A DNA stretch of 64,000 nt. Origin: Pulveribacter suum. GTDB taxonomy: Bacteria > Pseudomonadota > Gammaproteobacteria > Burkholderiales > Burkholderiaceae_C. The position numbers were made by a program, and so were the translations under genes. Every line of letters begins with the position of its first letter. The stretch's first letter is position 1. Of this stretch, positions 62,837 through 64,000 are shown in pieces. Below the pieces are notes generated by a model that did not search any database, had not been told where the DNA came from, and saw only the letters and a list, made by a program, of their open reading frames with translations. The DNA is taken from NCBI RefSeq assembly GCF_003013695.1, contig NZ_CP027792.1:1880501-1944500 (forward strand), given 5' to 3'.

Positions 62837-62890
62837 CATGCATGCAGGTTGCTGGTAGTTCCCCAAACCCTTGATCGGAAGACCCGCACC

Positions 62891-64000
62891 ATGCTCACCC
62901 ACCCCGCCAGCAAATACCGCGCCTTCGCTCCCATTGCGCTCACGGACCGGACCTGGCCCGACGCGCAGATCGGGCGCGCTCCGCGCTGGCTGTCCACCGA
63001 CCTGCGCGACGGCAACCAGGCACTGATCGAGCCCATGGACCTGCAGCGCAAGCTGCGCATGTTCGAGCTGCTGGTGCGCATTGGCTTCAAGGAGATCGAG
63101 GTGGGCTTTCCCGCTGCCTCGCAGGTGGAATGGGACTTCGTGCGCCAGCTGATCGAGGAGGACCGCATCCCCGAGGACGTGACCATCCAGGTGATGACGC
63201 CGGCGCGCGAGGAGCTGATCGAGCGCACCGTGCAATCGCTTGCCGGTGCGCGCCGGGCCATCGTGCACGTGTACAACGCCGTGGCGCCAGTCTGGCGCGA
63301 AGTGGTGTTCGGCATGAGCGTGCCCGAGGTCATTGCGCTGATTGACCGGCACGTGCGCCAGGTGCGCGCGCTGACCGATGCGCGGCCCGAGACCGACTGG
63401 GTGCTGCAGTATTCGCCCGAAACCTTCAGCCTGGCCGAGCTCGACGTGTCGCTTGCGGCCTGCGAGGCGGCGATCAGTGCCTGGGGAGCGGGCCGACCGA
63501 TCATCCTGAACCTGCCCACCACGGTGGAGGCGGCCACGCCCAACGTCTTCGCCGACCAGATCGAGTGGATGGCGCGGCGCTTTGCGGGCAGGCCAGAAGT
63601 GGTGCTGTCCGTGCATCCGCACAACGACCGCGGCACCGGGACGGCCGCTGCTGAATTCGCGCTGATGGCCGGCGCGCACCGCGTCGAGGGCTGCCTGTTC
63701 GGCAACGGCGAGCGCACGGGCAACCTGGACATCGTCAACGTCGCCCTCAACATGTACGTGCAGGGCGTGGCGCCGCAACTGGACTTCTCGGATATCGACG
63801 CCATCCGCGCCGAGGTCGAGCACTGCAACCAGTTGCCCGTGCCGGCGCGCCACCCGTATGCCGGCGACTTGGTCTATACGTCGTTTTCGGGCTCGCACCA
63901 GGACGCTATCAAGAAGGCCTTCGCCGCGCGGCGCGAAGGCGACCTGTGGGCCATTCCCTACCTGCCCATCGACCCCAAAGACCTGGGCCGCAGCTACGAG
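62891..64000 (+). CDS. leuA: 2-isopropylmalate synthase (3' end beyond window)
   Basis: First 370 residues; the frame is open at the window edge. Joins acetyl-CoA to 2-ketoisovalerate in leucine synthesis. The start [20 protein letters not shown] and [20 protein letters not shown] mark the long LeuA type of about 560 residues, with a C-terminal regulatory domain expected downstream. [20 protein letters not shown] and [20 protein letters not shown] are the catalytic HxH and GNGERxGN motifs. Expression is probably set by the leader peptide and attenuator just upstream. Confidence 0.96.
   Translation, partial: MLTHPASKYRAFAPIALTDRTWPDAQIGRAPRWLSTDLRDGNQALIEPMDLQRKLRMFELLVRIGFKEIEVGFPAASQVEWDFVRQLIEEDRIPEDVTIQVMTPAREELIERTVQSLAGARRAIVHVYNAVAPVWREVVFGMSVPEVIALIDRHVRQVRALTDARPETDWVLQYSPETFSLAELDVSLAACEAAISAWGAGRPIILNLPTTVEAATPNVFADQIEWMARRFAGRPEVVLSVHPHNDRGTGTAAAEFALMAGAHRVEGCLFGNGERTGNLDIVNVALNMYVQGVAPQLDFSDIDAIRAEVEHCNQLPVPARHPYAGDLVYTSFSGSHQDAIKKAFAARREGDLWAIPYLPIDPKDLGRSYE

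Overview
The window reads as the chromosome of a high-GC betaproteobacterium, most likely a Comamonadaceae member of the Acidovorax/Alicycliphilus/Diaphorobacter kind. This is inferred from gene families (DUF3106/DUF3619 sigma cluster, long-form LeuA, fnr-hemN pairing), from 6S RNA next to zapA, and from at least eleven copies of one short palindromic repeat with the core AGCTGCCAGCGCTTG.

Layout. 1-7.7 kb: end of a branched-chain amino acid binding protein, then divergent fnr and hemN sharing a perfect FNR box, a TauE/SafE-like membrane protein, and an overlapping pair of c-di-GMP enzymes (HD-GYP, then PAS-GGDEF-EAL). 7.7-8.6 kb: 6S RNA, zapA and a small coiled-coil gene. 8.6-17 kb: a cobalamin riboswitch followed by a B12 uptake and salvage cluster (btuB, a frameshifted cbiA/cobB, cobU, btuF, btuC, btuD, cobO) and an ogt-like DNA repair gene. 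17-23.6 kb: a curli/holdfast-anchor-like secretion locus. It has a 39-residue-repeat secreted protein, a small secreted partner, a CsgG-like outer-membrane lipoprotein fused to peptidoglycan-binding-like and DUF4384 regions, and a Sel1-repeat protein, with a divergent NarL-type regulator and histidine kinase. 23.6-29.2 kb: AsmA, small hypotheticals, an RluA-family pseudouridine synthase, an AhpD-like protein and a PEP mutase/isocitrate lyase-like enzyme.

29.25-40.37 kb is an 11-kb integrated element at the 3' end of tRNA-Gly(CCC). It carries integrase, AlpA, a Toprim protein, a PrimPol, and a full HK97-type head and packaging module (capsid, protease, portal, HNH, TerS, TerL, two connectors), but no tail, lysis or lysogeny-repressor genes. 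That layout matches capsid-forming phage-inducible chromosomal islands (cf-PICI), satellites that take only tails from a helper phage. Its portal gene is frameshifted as written. An operator-like palindrome, a terminator and two repeat structures around the PrimPol gene look like its control and replication sites.

40.4-64 kb is housekeeping: a gabD-type dehydrogenase, alaS, a GGEEF cyclase, trmB, gluQRS, a FAD oxidoreductase, LysR/pirin, the N-degron transferases bpt and aat, a lone trpB, glnB, a LOG protein, dgkA, an RDD protein, DUF3106/DUF3619 with an ECF-type sigma factor, then ilvB-ilvH-ilvC, pssA, and leuA behind a Leu-rich leader peptide and attenuator. The palindromic repeat lies in many of the gaps and, unusually, inside the coding frames of gluQRS and cobU.
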